Shown here one piece after another: positions 1-12,660 of a stretch of DNA of 64,000 bases. The number at the start of each line of letters is the position of its first letter. Within the stretch, counting starts at the first letter, position 1. The position numbers and the translations under genes are program-made. This DNA comes from Paragyromitra xinjiangensis (lineage: Eukaryota > Ascomycota > Pezizomycetes > Pezizales > Discinaceae), in the NCBI GenBank assembly GCA_038503065.1, contig JBCAMK010000001.1:1550001-1614000 (forward strand), written 5' to 3'. The notes beneath the pieces are model-generated. The model did no database searches and was not told the DNA's origin. It saw only the letters and a program-made list of their open reading frames with translations.

Positions 1-3000
1 TTGATTACTATTTGGTAAGGCCGTAAGGTAGCAGATTATGAGTTACGTGATCTGGGTACTCCAGTAACTTACCTACCTTTCCTGTTTACCAATTTCATGG
101 TTCAAGCCGATAAGCATGTGATTTCCCTTGTTCCTCTTGTTATGTATCGACAATGGCCAGACTGCGGGGCAGCTGTGCAGCGGCAGCAGACATATTGAAA
201 CTGTCGGCAGCGACCGACCGGAGATTCTCCCAGTCTAATGGTCATATATCGGACTCTAACTTATCACACACACATATGGTACTAGTGATTTAGCGAAGTC
301 GGTAGGTGGTCTGGCTACTCTAGGAAGAGCGAGCGGGAGTTGGAAAGCTTGAAACCAAATACCCTTGCCCAACTATGACTTACCGCACAGGAGTACCGCT
401 GTGTTGTGCGCTGTGCAAGGGGAGCTGCACAGCATGGAGATCTATGCGCTTCATCCTGCAATTTTGAGCCCTCGAGTGAGTGAGTGACACTCCGTCACGG
501 AAAAATAGGTTCAAGGACGCAAAAAACAAATAAAAGCTCAAAAGCGGGTAAAAAACAAAACAAAAACACTCTGGAGAACCCCTTGCAGTTGGTTTGCAGT
601 TGGTTCGCCTGCAAATAAAGGGTCCGTGAACGTATTTGACCTGTCGAAGATTTGAAGTGAGGTGAAGGATGAAATACAGGTAGAGGACAATCTTGATCCA
701 GGTAACTCGTACATCACGTTTCGTGGTCTTGCTTTTGCCGACACATAGACGCGTGTATAACCTTCGCAATTCGGATTATTCGACTCCGAGAATGGGAGAG
801 AAGATCAACTGCTAAGGTACTTTTAGCGAACGCTAAGAAATCAAATCTTTGAGTTCCTGCATAATTTGTGATTATTTCCCCCACAAAATGTTCAGGAAAG
901 CCCCTTATCTTCGTCTCAATTACTGCGTCGAAATTTGACAAAATACAAAAATCCAACTGAGACAGAACATTGTTATCCATTTATTCTAGGGTTAATATGG
1001 GGCTAGGCCGGCACCGGAGGAGTTTCGGGGAGAAGGGTTCGGAAACGATAGGCTCACATTTCCAATCCGAGAGCCAGGTATGGAGTACCTACAGAAAAAT
1101 ATTCATATGGGTTTGAGAACCATTTCCTGGCGTCAATAAATGGATATATGGAATCTCGAGGGGTTTTCCAGTTGATCAATTGTCCGAAAATACGAAACGT
1201 ATCTCGGTCAAAAACACAAGTTATGGCGAGGAAAGGTTGGGTGTGATGATCGACGTTGACATTATCGCTTCGTATGGTTCATCCGTCCTCATCTCCTGCC
1301 TCTAATATGCAGATTTATGCGAAACTTTTGATATATTGTGTCTCAACTTTGGAAGGACGGTAAACGGTAAACTCAAATATATTTTCATGTTTCACATGTA
1401 AATCTCCTTGAAGTTTGTGAAGATTTTACCTAAGTTTCCATCCAACCAATCTTTTTGGCTAGCAATGAGCCTCGGGTCATCCTTAGCAAACCCGAGGTAC
1501 GACTCCGTCCGAAGTCCCGGCCAGCCGTATCGGCCACACGGAATTTAAGTGTAAGTTCTGAATAATTCAAGATATGGAAAAGTCGAAAGAATTCAATGCT
1601 CATCGAAAGATTGACCGAATTGAATTGGAGAGTCTCTTTTACCTGGATTCGCTGAACCACAATCCATTTTTGATACAAATGATAAGGTGTGTCGTTACGA
1701 GTCACGACTTCTCGAGACACACCAACACCGGGAATAAGTCCGTCCTGTTTCGGAATGTCAGATTTAGTCTTGAAGCTGTATCGTAGGGCTGTAGGTTTGC
1801 CAATTCGTCACATCCCATCTCCCGCTGTTGCGTCTATTTCCAATCGGGGACAGCCTGACCGGGGCTAGAGGCCCCAAGTATCATAATCTCATACCGTGGA
1901 TGAGCAATGACCCTTTTTCCATTACGCTCAGGGATCACCCGACTGGCGACGGAGAATTCATTCGGTGGTAGCGATGGTTGATGAGAAAAAGCGATCGTCA
2001 ATTCCGGCTGGTTAGTTTCGTTTGTTGGCTTAGCAGTAACAGAGCCTGTTTCCTTTCCGGGGCTTCCCTCATCACGAAGTGGGATTAACTAGCTAGACTG
2101 ATCCTGATTCTCCCTTTTTCGCTGGCCTCCCTGTGCCAACTGTGTCCGCTAATCTCTTGAGCCGTCGATCGTTGATTTGATTTGTTTTCTTTGCCTTCTT
2201 TCCGGCTCCAATAGAGAACGCTCCTGTGTCATCCCACGCCGCCCGTTGCTTGCTACACCACTGCTGAATCTCGAGTTTTTCAGTGTTGTGGCATCTCGGT
2301 TTCGAGTACGTTTTTTGTTTTGTTTTGCACGATAACATCTTGGTCATCTTGAGCAAGAGAAAAAGAGAAAAGTCTCACCAACGGCGTCAATGTTCCAGAG
2401 TGAACACTAGACATCAAGAGGCTGGCCATTTATTACGTTCTTCCTATTCGCCCAACTTGGGCCAAGTGCCCATCTTACCAGGTACTGTATCATAGAGCGA
2501 GAGAATAGAAGCCTTGACATTTGCTGCGCACGCACACACGGGGCAGTTCCGACACGCAAGACCTGGTACCTCCTACTCGTCGGTGGATTTGCGGGGGGCC
2601 GCGATAGGCCAGGTTCAGGGTGAAGTCAGTTGAAGTGCAGCCGGGGACAGCGTCGGTTGTCTGCACGAGCCTTGTCGCCAACGACCATCAACGAGACGAC
2701 AGGAGCTAAACTGCTTTCGATATCAGAGTGAGAAAAGAGCTTTGGTCTGACTCGGGGAGAGAACAGCTGCTGTTGCTTCGCTGTGGTTTCTGCTGAGTGA
2801 GGTTGATGTGGTGAGGACACCAGTTGCTGGATGAAAAATGTATTCCACCCTCATCCTGTTTCCTGCTCTTACTTGTGGTTATTTTCATATTCCCTAGCCG
2901 GACTTCAATTAATTGCTGCTCGCTCGTTCGCTTTCGAATCCCGTTTCCCTGGCCCATCATTACATCCTTTCCCATCTTTCGGCCCATCCACCCATCTTCC

Positions 3001-3703
3001 TTCCCCCAGTCAATCTGTCTGCCCGTCATACATACTTAGTCTCACACGTCCCTTCATCTATATCCCCCACTTCCCACTTTCTCCCACCCGCCCGCTTTGT
3101 TCCGTTGTGTTGCTCTGATTTTACTCTCGTTGCCTGTTGCCTGACTGCGGCGCTGTTGCTCGCTCATCACCCTTGAATATCGTAAATTCTCCTTTTCTAA
3201 ATCTTTCTCTCATCGGAGACAAAAAAGCAACGCTAGACCTTTTTTCTCAAAGTCAATTTCAATTTTACGCGCCATCCCTCCCACCACTGCTACTTATTGC
3301 TACGGGTCCACTCACCCATTCAAATTTCTCTTTTTGTGTCTTGATCGTCTTTTCCTATTTCCCTTCGCATGTTAGGTATGTGTGTCGCTCCTGGTTTGTC
3401 CAGGCACGGATGACTGAGATGCGGAGCAAAGACGAACGTTATATGTATGCTCACATGTTCCTCTTCAGACTCCACACCCTCCTGAGCCAAAACTCCCTGC
3501 TTTTCGCCACAGATTAAGCCCGCCTACTGTTACATACCAACAGGCGTTTCTTGAAGCGTTCCATGCTAAGGCCTGTTATCGAACCTTTTGCCTCATCACT
3601 CCTGGATCTCGATTAGCCTTGGTCTGCACTCAAAAAAAACTACCGTCCTGACTATTACGTTTCGGGCCTGTCCAAAAGAACTCCCTTCTATCACCGTACC
3701 TAT
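1..3703. other. Gene-free stretch ending in a pyrimidine-rich leader
   Basis: No open frame here resembles a protein family I recognise, and the frames present are short and low in complexity. From about 2830 to 3370 the + strand is strongly C/T-rich with few purines, a composition common in promoters and long 5' leaders of filamentous fungi. It lies just upstream of the Zn2Cys6/PAS gene at 3704. I infer that its transcript starts in or near this tract, possibly with an unspotted leader intron. I see no transposon, tRNA or array in the first 2.8 kb. Confidence 0.5.
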
Positions 3704-6253
3704 ATGCAAGCTCCCATGCAATCCTCTTCCCCCCAACCTCCACAGGTATATGCTTCGTTCGGAGAACGTCGATCCATATCACACGATTTAGCTAGGTTCT
3801 CTCTCGACTTGGGCCCGGCCCGCCCTGGAGCCCCACGCTCAGCTCACACGGTGCCTTATCCTTCTCCGCCAATGTCGCATTCTCCTCCTCCTCTGAATCC
3901 ATTGTCACCAAAGCAGGATGTTCGGCGGCCTTCAAACCCGATAACAATACCTCATGACATCCAGGGAATATCAGGGCGAGCTCAGGAACAGCTTCCGTAC
4001 TCCCAAGATCAGCAGCATCTACAAGGCCTAGTCAGTGCGACGACCTCTTCAGAAAGCGAGAAATTTCCGGCGCCGTTCCCATCTATTAACAATGGGGAAA
4101 GCTCCCATTCGCACTTGGGTCAGATTTCTTCAACTTCTCCAGCACAACGTTCACCTTTTGCTGCTCAACCGTCTTTTCTACCACCGCAACTCCCTAGGCG
4201 AACGAAGTCGCACGTGGCCTCAGCGTGTGTCAATTGCAAGAAAGCGCATTTAGCTTGCGATGGTACGTTTGTTTTTTATTTTTTATTTAATTCCTTTCCC
4301 TTGAATTTTTTTTTGTTTTTCGTATTTTTTTTCGGAAGTTTATTTTTATCTTGCATCTGCTTTATGCTTGTACTTCGACCGAAAACATATTGTTTCGCTA
4401 GGAAAGGGTTGAGTTTTTTTCTGGGGTTGGAGGTCGGCGCATGTAACTACTTAGCTGTCGTTTGGCGTGAACTCTATTTTTTGAGCTCTGCCGCTTCAGG
4501 CACAACAGGCCCTCGCTTCGGAACGGGATGTCGGCGTTTACCCCATGTGTTCATCCGATAATTCGGTCGCTGAATTCAGGGGAATTTATCCGATTACGCG
4601 AGATGGTGGATTTACTCATCTCCATCTCTCTCACTCGCATTTTGGCTTTAATTTCTTATCGGCTAGCGAGCTGCCATCATGGGGGCTAGCTTTTCTGTTT
4701 TTTTCTCTCTTTGAACTTCGATTTCCTTCAATCACCGTTTTGCCTATCTAGTACGCGAGATGCGCCAGGGGTGTTAGATCTTGGCGTCACATGACTGGAG
4801 CTGCAGACTTAGCCGAAACTTATCCGCTCTGCTCCAGCTTTTTATCTTTTTTTTCCGTTTGGATGTTGAGTGATAATTTGTGAAGAAGCTAACATGATTG
4901 ACGCATAGTTCGGCGGCCTTGCCCCAGATGTGTTAGCCTTGGTAAGCAGGTATGTTATAAGGGATCTAGTATCAATTGGAGGAGCCCTCGTAGCTAACCG
5001 TGAAACAGGATAGCTGCCGGGATGTTCAGCATAAAAAGCGCGGTAGGCCAAGGTTGCGGGATGAGAGGACCCATAGCTTCGAGGTTGGTCAAATCGGGTC
5101 AATACAGTCCCATCGGACGGAGAATGTATCTCCACTTTCGTCGCCCACTGCAATTCCAACAGGATACCGGACAGGCACTCATCGCGTGTTGAAGTCTCAG
5201 TCGGGCGAATCATCTCGGTATTCGCGGAGGCCTTCGCTTACGCCTCGGGAGGAAACCTTAGGCCAAACTGGCGGCTATTTCGATGACAGGCCATCTCCTC
5301 GCGCCCCCAGGTTCGATTTGCCGTCGCCTATTCCGAATGCAACGGCTTATCTCACGACTGATCTGGTTGTCGCCAAATCGACGGAAAGTGTACGGGAGCT
5401 CCTTGGGTATAGCGCCACTGAACTGAACGCTGTCCGGAGTTTGTTTGATATCGTTCTGCCGAGCGACAGGGACAGACTGTATCGTTTGTCCAGTAGGATC
5501 CAGGAAGAAATGTCTGAGCGGGAGCCGAATTACATGCCCCCTCTTTCAAAAAGTTTAGTTTACTTGGCCATACAGAGCGTTACCCAAAGTGACATCCCTG
5601 CTGCTATCCAGGGATCTAGGGAGATACAAGAAACGCTTCACCTGCGCCGTCCAGATGGTCATTATCTTCGTACTCGTATTCAGATAAATCTCGCAAAAAC
5701 ATCTGTTTTCTTTGTCGTCGTCGAGTTTTCTCTGGTGACGGGCATTCCACCTCCACTTCAATTCGGCAACTCGCAAGTTCCATATGCAAGTCAGGAACGG
5801 ATTTTCACACCAAACCAGAATATCCCGCCACCTCTTACTTCTCCGTCATTTATAAATCCCTCGCATCAGCGCCAGTTTCAGGGTGAGCCTTCAGGGCCAC
5901 GATCACCTTATTCACTACACCCGAATGTAGCCTTGCGCTCACCTATCGATTCGCGGCCAAGGACAATGCAGCCTGATTTCCCCTCGTTAGCCCAGTACGC
6001 CTCTGCTCCGTCTCCTGCTTCAGCGGGATTTCCTCCGACACGGCGACCAGTTTCTCCTGTTATGTCGGCAGGTACTGTATATGAAAATTCGGAGCCACCG
6101 AGAGATCTCCAGTTACCGCCGCTGCAGTTGAGAAGGATGGATTCGAATGGAAGCAACACAGATAGGAGCTATTTGAGTAGTACGGATGAGAGATCTCCAT
6201 CCAGTAGTGGCCCGAGAAGGGAACGGATAGGCGTCCGCGAAATGCTTGAGTGA
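3704..6253 (+). CDS. Zn2Cys6 transcription factor with PAS-like region
   Basis: Joined exons 3704..4262, 4909..4949 and 5009..6253 give 614 aa. The three exons together rebuild a fungal Zn2Cys6 binuclear cluster, C175-x2-C178-x6-C185-x5-C191-x2-C194-x8-C203, followed by a basic HKKRGRPRLRDE stretch that fits a DNA-binding linker. The cluster is cut twice by introns, after the third cysteine and before the last. Residues roughly 313-425 look like a PAS fold (AYLTTDLVVAKSTES, LGYSATELNAVRSLFD). The remainder is Pro/Ser-rich and probably disordered. The PAS-bearing layout recalls the Ert1/Rds2/Gsm1 group of carbon-source regulators, but I cannot assign an orthologue. The 646-nt first intron is far longer than others in the window and could hide a further exon or alternative splice. 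The start is the first in-frame ATG after the pyrimidine-rich leader. Confidence 0.82.
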
Positions 6254-8396
6254 CACTTCGTGACTTATAGGCGAGAGTTTAAGAGAAACATTTATTTAAG
6301 GTTTTCATTTTCCATTTGTATCAGTCTAGGAAAGGCGCTCAGTGGATTGTGGTGTTGGTATTGCGGCTACTTGTGTGGGATTGTTTTTCATCGGTGATTT
6401 ATTTGGGGACAGCGGATTTGTGAGTTGAGATAAACCGGCGGGAGCAGTGCCTGAGTTTTTGGGTGACTAGGGAGCGGAACGAAAAAAGAGTACTAGGGAG
6501 AGGAAGAGAAGATGGATTTGCATGGTCAGCCGTCACTCTGATTTTTCCGGGACGCATGCCTGCCTTGTGTCCATTCCTATCTGCATATGCGGGAGAGCAC
6601 CCCGAATGGAACTGTCACCGGACATAAAACGGTGGATCCTGCATCGTGAATGGTGGTTAGGGTTGGTGCTATTACCGACAATAGTAATATGTTGAACGAA
6701 AACAGATGGTAGTAGGAATCTCGGGACGTCGGGCTAGAATCCATGCATCTTAATGTGACAACCCGCTTGCGGATTGGATGGATGGGTGGAGGAAAATTAG
6801 GTGATTGGAGGAGTGTTTCTTTTTCGGCGACTTGTATGACTATGGCGACTTTCCCTGTTTTTGTCTCTTTTTCGTGCCATTTGCGTCCGTCCGAAGTTCT
6901 GTTTTTCTGTGTTTTTGTTTCATTTTTCGTTAACTCGTTAACCTACATGGGAATTGGCGATAAAGGGGCTGGGGATGTAAGAGAGGTGTTAATGGAGAGA
7001 TGGAGTATGATATCTAGCGCGATTTTTTTCCTGTCCTGTCTTGTTTCTTGAGGTTTCCTTGATGTTGTCAAGTCTTGTGTGATGCCTTTGCTGCTAGCTG
7101 GTTCATAGGTAGACAGACAGGTGGACAACTGATGGGCTGGTGATGAGATTTTTGGGTTATTTCTTTTCTGCTGGGGTTTTTCCTGTTTCCAAGTTTTGGG
7201 TATTGATTGTTTTATGGATTTCGTTTGGTTGATTGGTTGACTTTGATACCTGGGTTGTGTAAATTTCGGTTCTCATTTTTTTCTTTAATTCATTTTTTTT
7301 TGCCTTTCGTCTTTGGGTCTACCGTTATTGATCTGTTTGTATGTATGTATCTTTGGTGTGTAGGATAGTGGTAGTTCTTTCGGTTTGGTTTGGGGTTTTA
7401 TCAGGAATTTATCCTTTTCTCTCGGGATAGGGTTTCAGTGCGCTGTGCCCACCGGTTTATTGATTTCTCCAGTCTTGGATTTATCTCCCTTCAAGTTCCC
7501 TCGTTGTCGTGTCTTCCTGGGAGCGGTGAGTGTCTTGGTTAGCAAAAACGAAGCCAAAAACGAAGAGAATTATGGTAATGGATTTTTTATGCGCAAACTC
7601 GTATGTGCAGTAACGATGCTGGTGTATGTGGATGGGATGAGTTATATGCAGTATTGATGGAATATTTTATGGAGGCAGAGTGATGAGGAAAGTACGTTCG
7701 AGGTTGAGCTGTTGTTGAGGGTAGGTGCGGAAAATAAGGTTGGAGCTAGAAAATAATATGAGGTTCTAGAATGGTGGTGTGTCTTAGAGGGAAGGAAGTG
7801 AACAGTCACGATACTTGGCCGCATGTGTATTTGGTGATCGTATTCACTGTCCTCCAGTTATTCCAAATTCACATCTAACACATACCCCGGTAGACCCTTG
7901 CATCGATCTTTCGATGTAAAACAAAGATACGTGTATGGGCTGGTTTACGTGACGTGATATCCCAAGTATGCATTTCAGGTGACTGAGGATATATGTTGCT
8001 CTCAATGGCAAATGCGATGACGAATGATAACGTTATGTATACCCCCTTGCATTACTATTTCGAACCTGGTTTCTTAGTGGACTAAGTGGGTAGGGGTTGA
8101 CATCTCATCCCGACAATGCATTCATCATTGCCTAAAGAGCGAGCATCTAACGTATCATATAAAAATCAATCCACCACCACCTATATATCCCTTTATTTCC
8201 ATCTACTCTAAAGATTGCCGTCGCTTTACGTGAGTGGGCTGTTGGGCTGGCGTCAATCACTCCTCGCAAAGTGGTTGATGCTGCTCGATACATGTAGGTA
8301 TAAGGCTCCGAAACCCAACCCACCTAAGATGTAACCATCTGAAAGAAAAAAAAACAAAAAAAAAACAAGGGAGGAAGGAAGCAATTGGGATCAACA
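6254..8396. other. Intergenic region, convergent 3' ends
   Basis: This lies between the 3' ends of the PAS regulator and the J-protein gene. It is T/G-rich in the first half (about 6750-7660) with short simple repeats such as a run of TATG near 7338 and A-runs near 8343-8366. No frame resembles a known protein. Part of it should be the two 3' UTRs. Confidence 0.5.
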
Positions 8397-9312
8397 CTAG
8401 CCTATCGGCTGCTGCTTCTTCTTTTTCTTCTTCGATGCCTCTCCTTTCGTCTTAAAATCCCGCCAACTATTAATCCTCTGGTCTCTCGTCTCCTCCCATG
8501 CCTGCTCCGACTCCCTCTTCCGTTTTCTCGCGTCGAGCTCTTCATCCGCTTTCCGCTTCTCGCGACCCTCCTCTGCCATTTGCGCTTTGAGTTGCTTACG
8601 CTTCCTTAGCTCGTTGTCGATAAGGACATATTTTGTCTTTTCGCGCCAGTCGACGGCAAACTCCTCCGTTGTGAGCTCTGGATTGTCGACGGTCCACTTG
8701 CGCTCACGGATGAGCAGCATTCGGGCGTCGGCAATGGCTTCGTCTAGGCGCTCCCGTAATTTTTCATCCATGAGCACTCCCTGCGCCTTCTTGAGTCGGT
8801 CGAAGGCATCGGGAGCTTGCGGGTTCTTGGTCTTGTCGGGATGGATTAGCAGCGATTTTTTGCGGAACTGAGCTTTGATGTCTGATTCTGGGACACCAGG
8901 TTTGAGATCGAGAATCGCATAGCTGTTTCGTTCGACGGAACGGGGGAGGGAAAGCGTTAATATAGAGCCATTTAAGTGGACAGAATTTCCTCAGTGATGT
9001 TTCATATAGCTTGCATAGCAGCGTACACTGAGGAGGGAGTGGGGAAAGGTGGTGCTGCCACTTACGCGTCAAGTTTAAAGGCATTCAAAATACCTAGAAA
9101 GCAGGGTGTATCAGCGCTTATTCAGAGCTCAATAATATCGATGGTTCCCATACGAGATATTTCAGCATCCTAATCCCAACCAGGAGGTAGCATTAGCGAA
9201 GGGTCGTCGAGGGGCTGAAGGGGAGGAAAGCGGAGGCTTATACCTTCAGATATTCAGAAGCTTCCTTGTCAAGGGCTGCAAGAACGTCCTTATCGTCATT
9301 ATCATCAGCCAT
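8397..9312 (-). CDS. J-domain protein, DNAJC8/Spf31-type splicing factor
   Basis: Complement of exons 9244..9312, 9154..9169, 9066..9093 and 8397..8922 gives 212 aa. The J domain spans about residues 37-105, with the Hsp70-stimulating HPD at 65-67 (LLIHPDKTKNP). It is followed by a long basic helical region and a lysine-rich tail (KKKKKKQQPIG). This short J-domain-plus-helix layout matches the DNAJC8/Spf31 family, spliceosome-associated proteins thought to recruit Hsp70 in the nucleus. Exon 2 is only 16 nt and exon 3 only 28 nt. Both are needed to produce DAEISR-ILNAFKLDA ahead of the J domain, as expected for the family, so the micro-exons are likely real. Introns 1-3 are 74, 60 and 143 nt by this model. 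Confidence 0.85.
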
Positions 9313-10615
9313 GGTGTGTTGCGCGACGTAAAGAAGATACTCGGTGGAGGGAAGACGTCGGGGGCGTGTCAATTAAGCTCTGGACAGACTTGACTTGATT
9401 GGGACTTGATTAGTCATATATTAAACCCCTAGCCCTATAATATTAATTAAGATGGATCAAGCCTCGCTCCATCCTCGGTTTCTAATGCTTTAAGAGATAA
9501 TCTAGATGGAATAATCTATGCGTTTCTGATTCTAGACCCCCAATGATTAGCGAGCATGTCTGAAGTGCTATCGCATGAATGAGTCGCTTATTCTGCGGGA
9601 AACTAAGGAAAACGCTTTTGGTTTGGAGGCCTCTAGTGCTGCATGTGGTGTTAGATTTATAGGCTCTTGGAGGATACAATGACTGGTTAAATTTCTAAGC
9701 TGGTTATCGTTTCCGAGATCGAGTGAGAATCTGTGATTTAAACGCATTATCTATTGTGTATGACGGTCCTAAAGAAGTGAGCGGAGAAATGAAGCCTTTT
9801 ATGGGGACTTGTTAGTCTCGTGACTAAAACTACTCAGGAGCAATAGGGTTCTAGACATGCGTTATATTTACCTCTGGTGGTTCTCATCGTAGCGATTGCA
9901 ACATTTATTATTAGATATTTGGGCCACTTAGTTGAATTCATCGCTAATTTTTAGCATGCAGAATCGTGAGACTGATATATGGGAGTATGACTTATGGGTG
10001 GATTTTGGTTTATTCTCATTCTCCCTAAAGTCATCGCGGATTGTATGAGCGTGCAGCTATGGGAGTTAACCATATTAAGGGTGATATGAAGACTTAAATC
10101 TATGATGTTTCTGGGGATGACTTTTCTTCTAAACCCAATTTATAATTTAATATGATAACGAGAGCCCAAGTTGATTGATTGATTGATATTTCGTACACGC
10201 ATCTAGCCCATTGGGTTATGGTGGCACGAGGGCTTAAGTTCTACACTAGGTTCTTTTTGTTCTTATTTTAGGTAGACTATTTCGGTAATATTTAGGCTTA
10301 CTCACTTTCGTTATTCCCAAGCCTGCTAGTCAATATTCTGAGGCCTACTAGCTCATGGCGCTGCAAGGGCCGTATTATTTCTATTGAGGGTAGAGCTATA
10401 TGGGAGAAATTTGTTCAACGTTAGGTAGGCAGGCAGGTAGCTAGATATCATCGATGCCTGCCGGCGTAGGGTCTCACAGTACCGAGTGATCCACCATGAC
10501 CTTTCTACAACTAACGGTAGACACCTCGGACGGGATTTTATTCATTAAAATACATGGCTGGAATATAATTCCTATCCCATAGCCAATTTCTGCGATTTTT
10601 CCATCACTACATGAC
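9313..10615. other. AT-rich intergenic region
   Basis: This is AT-rich DNA between the start of the J-protein gene and the 3' end of the glutathione transferase. It contains a short (TTGA)n run near 10173-10186 and no credible gene. The first 150 bases should hold the J-protein promoter; an AACCCCTAGCCCT stretch at about 9423-9435 is a weak telobox-like match. Confidence 0.45.
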
Positions 10616-11929
10616 TTATGCGTCCTTTGGCAGAATATCCGGCAACGGTCCAACTGGGGTGATACTGTGTGGGTTGATCTGCGTGTGCGATTTCGTATAG
10701 TGCTATTTTCCACTAAGTTAGCATTTATTTCTGTGTAGAGGGGTGTAGTATGGGAAATGTAGAAACATACCTTCTTGATGTGCTCGAAGTTTGTTGTCTC
10801 CTTGAAGCCTGGGATATCCCAATACAAGTGTCGCAACCATTTGTGGATCGCCGGATAGCTACCATCGTCAATCTCCCATCCCGTTATAGTTTCTAACACC
10901 AGGGAGTACTTACTCATGTCTAATCATCTTGATGTTACACTTGAAATGCTGGACATACACGGGGTCGAATCTGACAATCGTAGGATACAGTCTGATGTCG
11001 ACCTCGGTGAGCTCTTTCCCGAGGAGGTAGGGCCCATCGGACTTTTTTAAGATGTCTTCGATTTTGTCAAGGGAGGCGAAGACAGCAGTGACGCTCCGAT
11101 CATACGCTTCCTGCGTCGTTGCAAAACCGGCTTTATAAACACCATTGTTGACGGTATCCTGTCCTCATCAGCCTGTTTCCAACACCCGTTAGGGGAGGAG
11201 ACATACATAGATCCACCCATTCATCTCATCAATTGCTTCCTTCAATCCCTCTGGGTAATACGTCACCCCACGGTGTTTCTCTTCCACAAGATCATCGAAC
11301 TCGGTGTAGAAAAACCTGATGATCTCACTACTCTCATTCGAGCAGATTGTCTTTAGCTTTTTGTCCCAGAGCGTTGGCACAGTGTAGCGGCCATCGTAGT
11401 TTGGGTTCGCAGCAAAGTATATATCTTTGAGGTAGTGTGCGCCGGTGAGTTTTTCAGGCTGTGTTGCGATTTCGGGGGAGGTGGAGGCTTCCTCGGGGGT
11501 TGCGAAACGCCAACCGCCTTCGCGCATGTGCCAATGGACGATGGAGACGCCGATGATGTCTTGAAGGCCTTTGAGTTCGCGGGTGAGGAGGGTGCGGTGG
11601 GCTGCTGGTGTTAGTGTGGTTTTAGTAGTGGCTTTTGGTGGGTTGCTCACCCCAGGGACAAGCGTAGCTGACGTAGAGGTGGTAGCGGTCCTTTTCGGGG
11701 GCGAATGTGGCACCGGGTTCGCGGGAGACGAAGTTACGGAAGGAGGACTGGGTAGGTTAGCGGGGTGTTGTTTTCGTGGGGAGGGTTGGTAAGGTTACCT
11801 CTTTGCGATTGAATTCGCCGGTCTTTTTGTCCGCCCAGTCCGTGATATTTGCTACTTGTTGTTGGGTCTGTGGATTGTGGTGTTAGTGGATTGGGGTGCA
11901 ATTGGGCTGGTATAAGATAGTACCGTCAT
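10616..11929 (-). CDS. Xi-class glutathione S-transferase (Ecm4/glutathionyl-hydroquinone reductase type)
   Basis: Complement of seven exons (11924..11929, 11799..11867, 11651..11747, 11207..11601, 10914..11158, 10771..10858, 10616..10702) gives 328 aa, a normal family length. The catalytic cysteine is Cys55 in the CPWAHR motif, which marks xi-class enzymes that reduce glutathionyl-hydroquinones using GSH in the cytosol. Other family marks are YFAANPNYDGRYTVPTLWD, NESSEIIRFF, VRFDPVYVQHFKCN and a C-terminal YPAIHKWLRHLYW. The first coding exon is only two codons (Met-Thr). The exon carrying CPW joins the next at a tandem CAGCAG acceptor. Using the second AG gives CPWAHR; using the first inserts an extra Ala. 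All introns are 48-68 nt. The gene is divergent from GCP4. Confidence 0.88.
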
Positions 11930-12660
11930 GATTCTGGGTTGTAACAGTGTTCTTGGTGCGTTGAAGTAATTAGTGCAAGATGGAGTTGAAGATCTAGTAG
12001 TTTTGAGACTATTGAATAGAGCGTGTATCCGGAGATGGGACATAGCGAAGCTTTATATAAGGCGACGCAATTGAGAACGAACGCGAGGTTAGGGTTATAA
12101 TATCCGTTCGTGTCCGATGTCATACATTTTGTGTTTGTGGGGTTTTCTATTCAGAGTGGGGGCTTTGGTTTTTCACTATTCAGTATGATGCAATAGATAT
12201 CCAGTTAGGTACATGTAGCTTGGGAAGTGATTTGAAATCATTAGTTGGTATCCCATGCAGCCTGTCACTGCAGCAACTATAACTCGATATTTGGGAAAGC
12301 TTACGTTCGGCCGAGTAAAAGCTGAGTGATGATGAAGTGATGCAGGCAAAGGGATGAATAATGATTTACACGACATTTAGGGTTGTGTTGCAAATGCTTT
12401 GTTCATGCTTTCAATCTCCTTCTGTAGGTTCTTCCGGGTTGGGACAGAGTTTTGTTTTTGCGGGGAAGCCGGTAAGGGAACCCTAGCCCTCAGCTACACG
12501 TGGGGATTGACGACAACTCAACGCGTCTCCCTGTGGATGCAGCCCCGCGATTCAACGTCCCCTCACCCCCGCACACACGCGTGGGACATCTCACCTATTC
12601 TGTATCTATGCAATGATATATATCAATTAAACGGTTTTCTATCTCGGCTCTATCTCTGCA
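11930..12660. promoter_or_regulatory. Divergent promoter region between GST and GCP4 genes
   Basis: This 731-base gap separates two divergently read genes. It carries a telobox-like GGTTAGGGTTAT at 12088-12099, about 160 bases upstream of the GST start, and a weaker TTTAGGGTTG near 12377. No protein gene is credible inside it. Confidence 0.4.
12088..12099. promoter_or_regulatory. Telobox-like motif upstream of GST gene
   Basis: GGTTAGGGTTAT contains a telomere-like repeat-and-a-half. Similar short interstitial motifs are bound by telobox proteins in fungi and plants. Related copies sit upstream of ARC1 (23132) and MCM6 (44475). Confidence 0.35.

Noticed and set aside
380..769. 129-aa minus-strand open frame
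   Set aside because: No domain, unusual composition, no splice or promoter context; probably chance.
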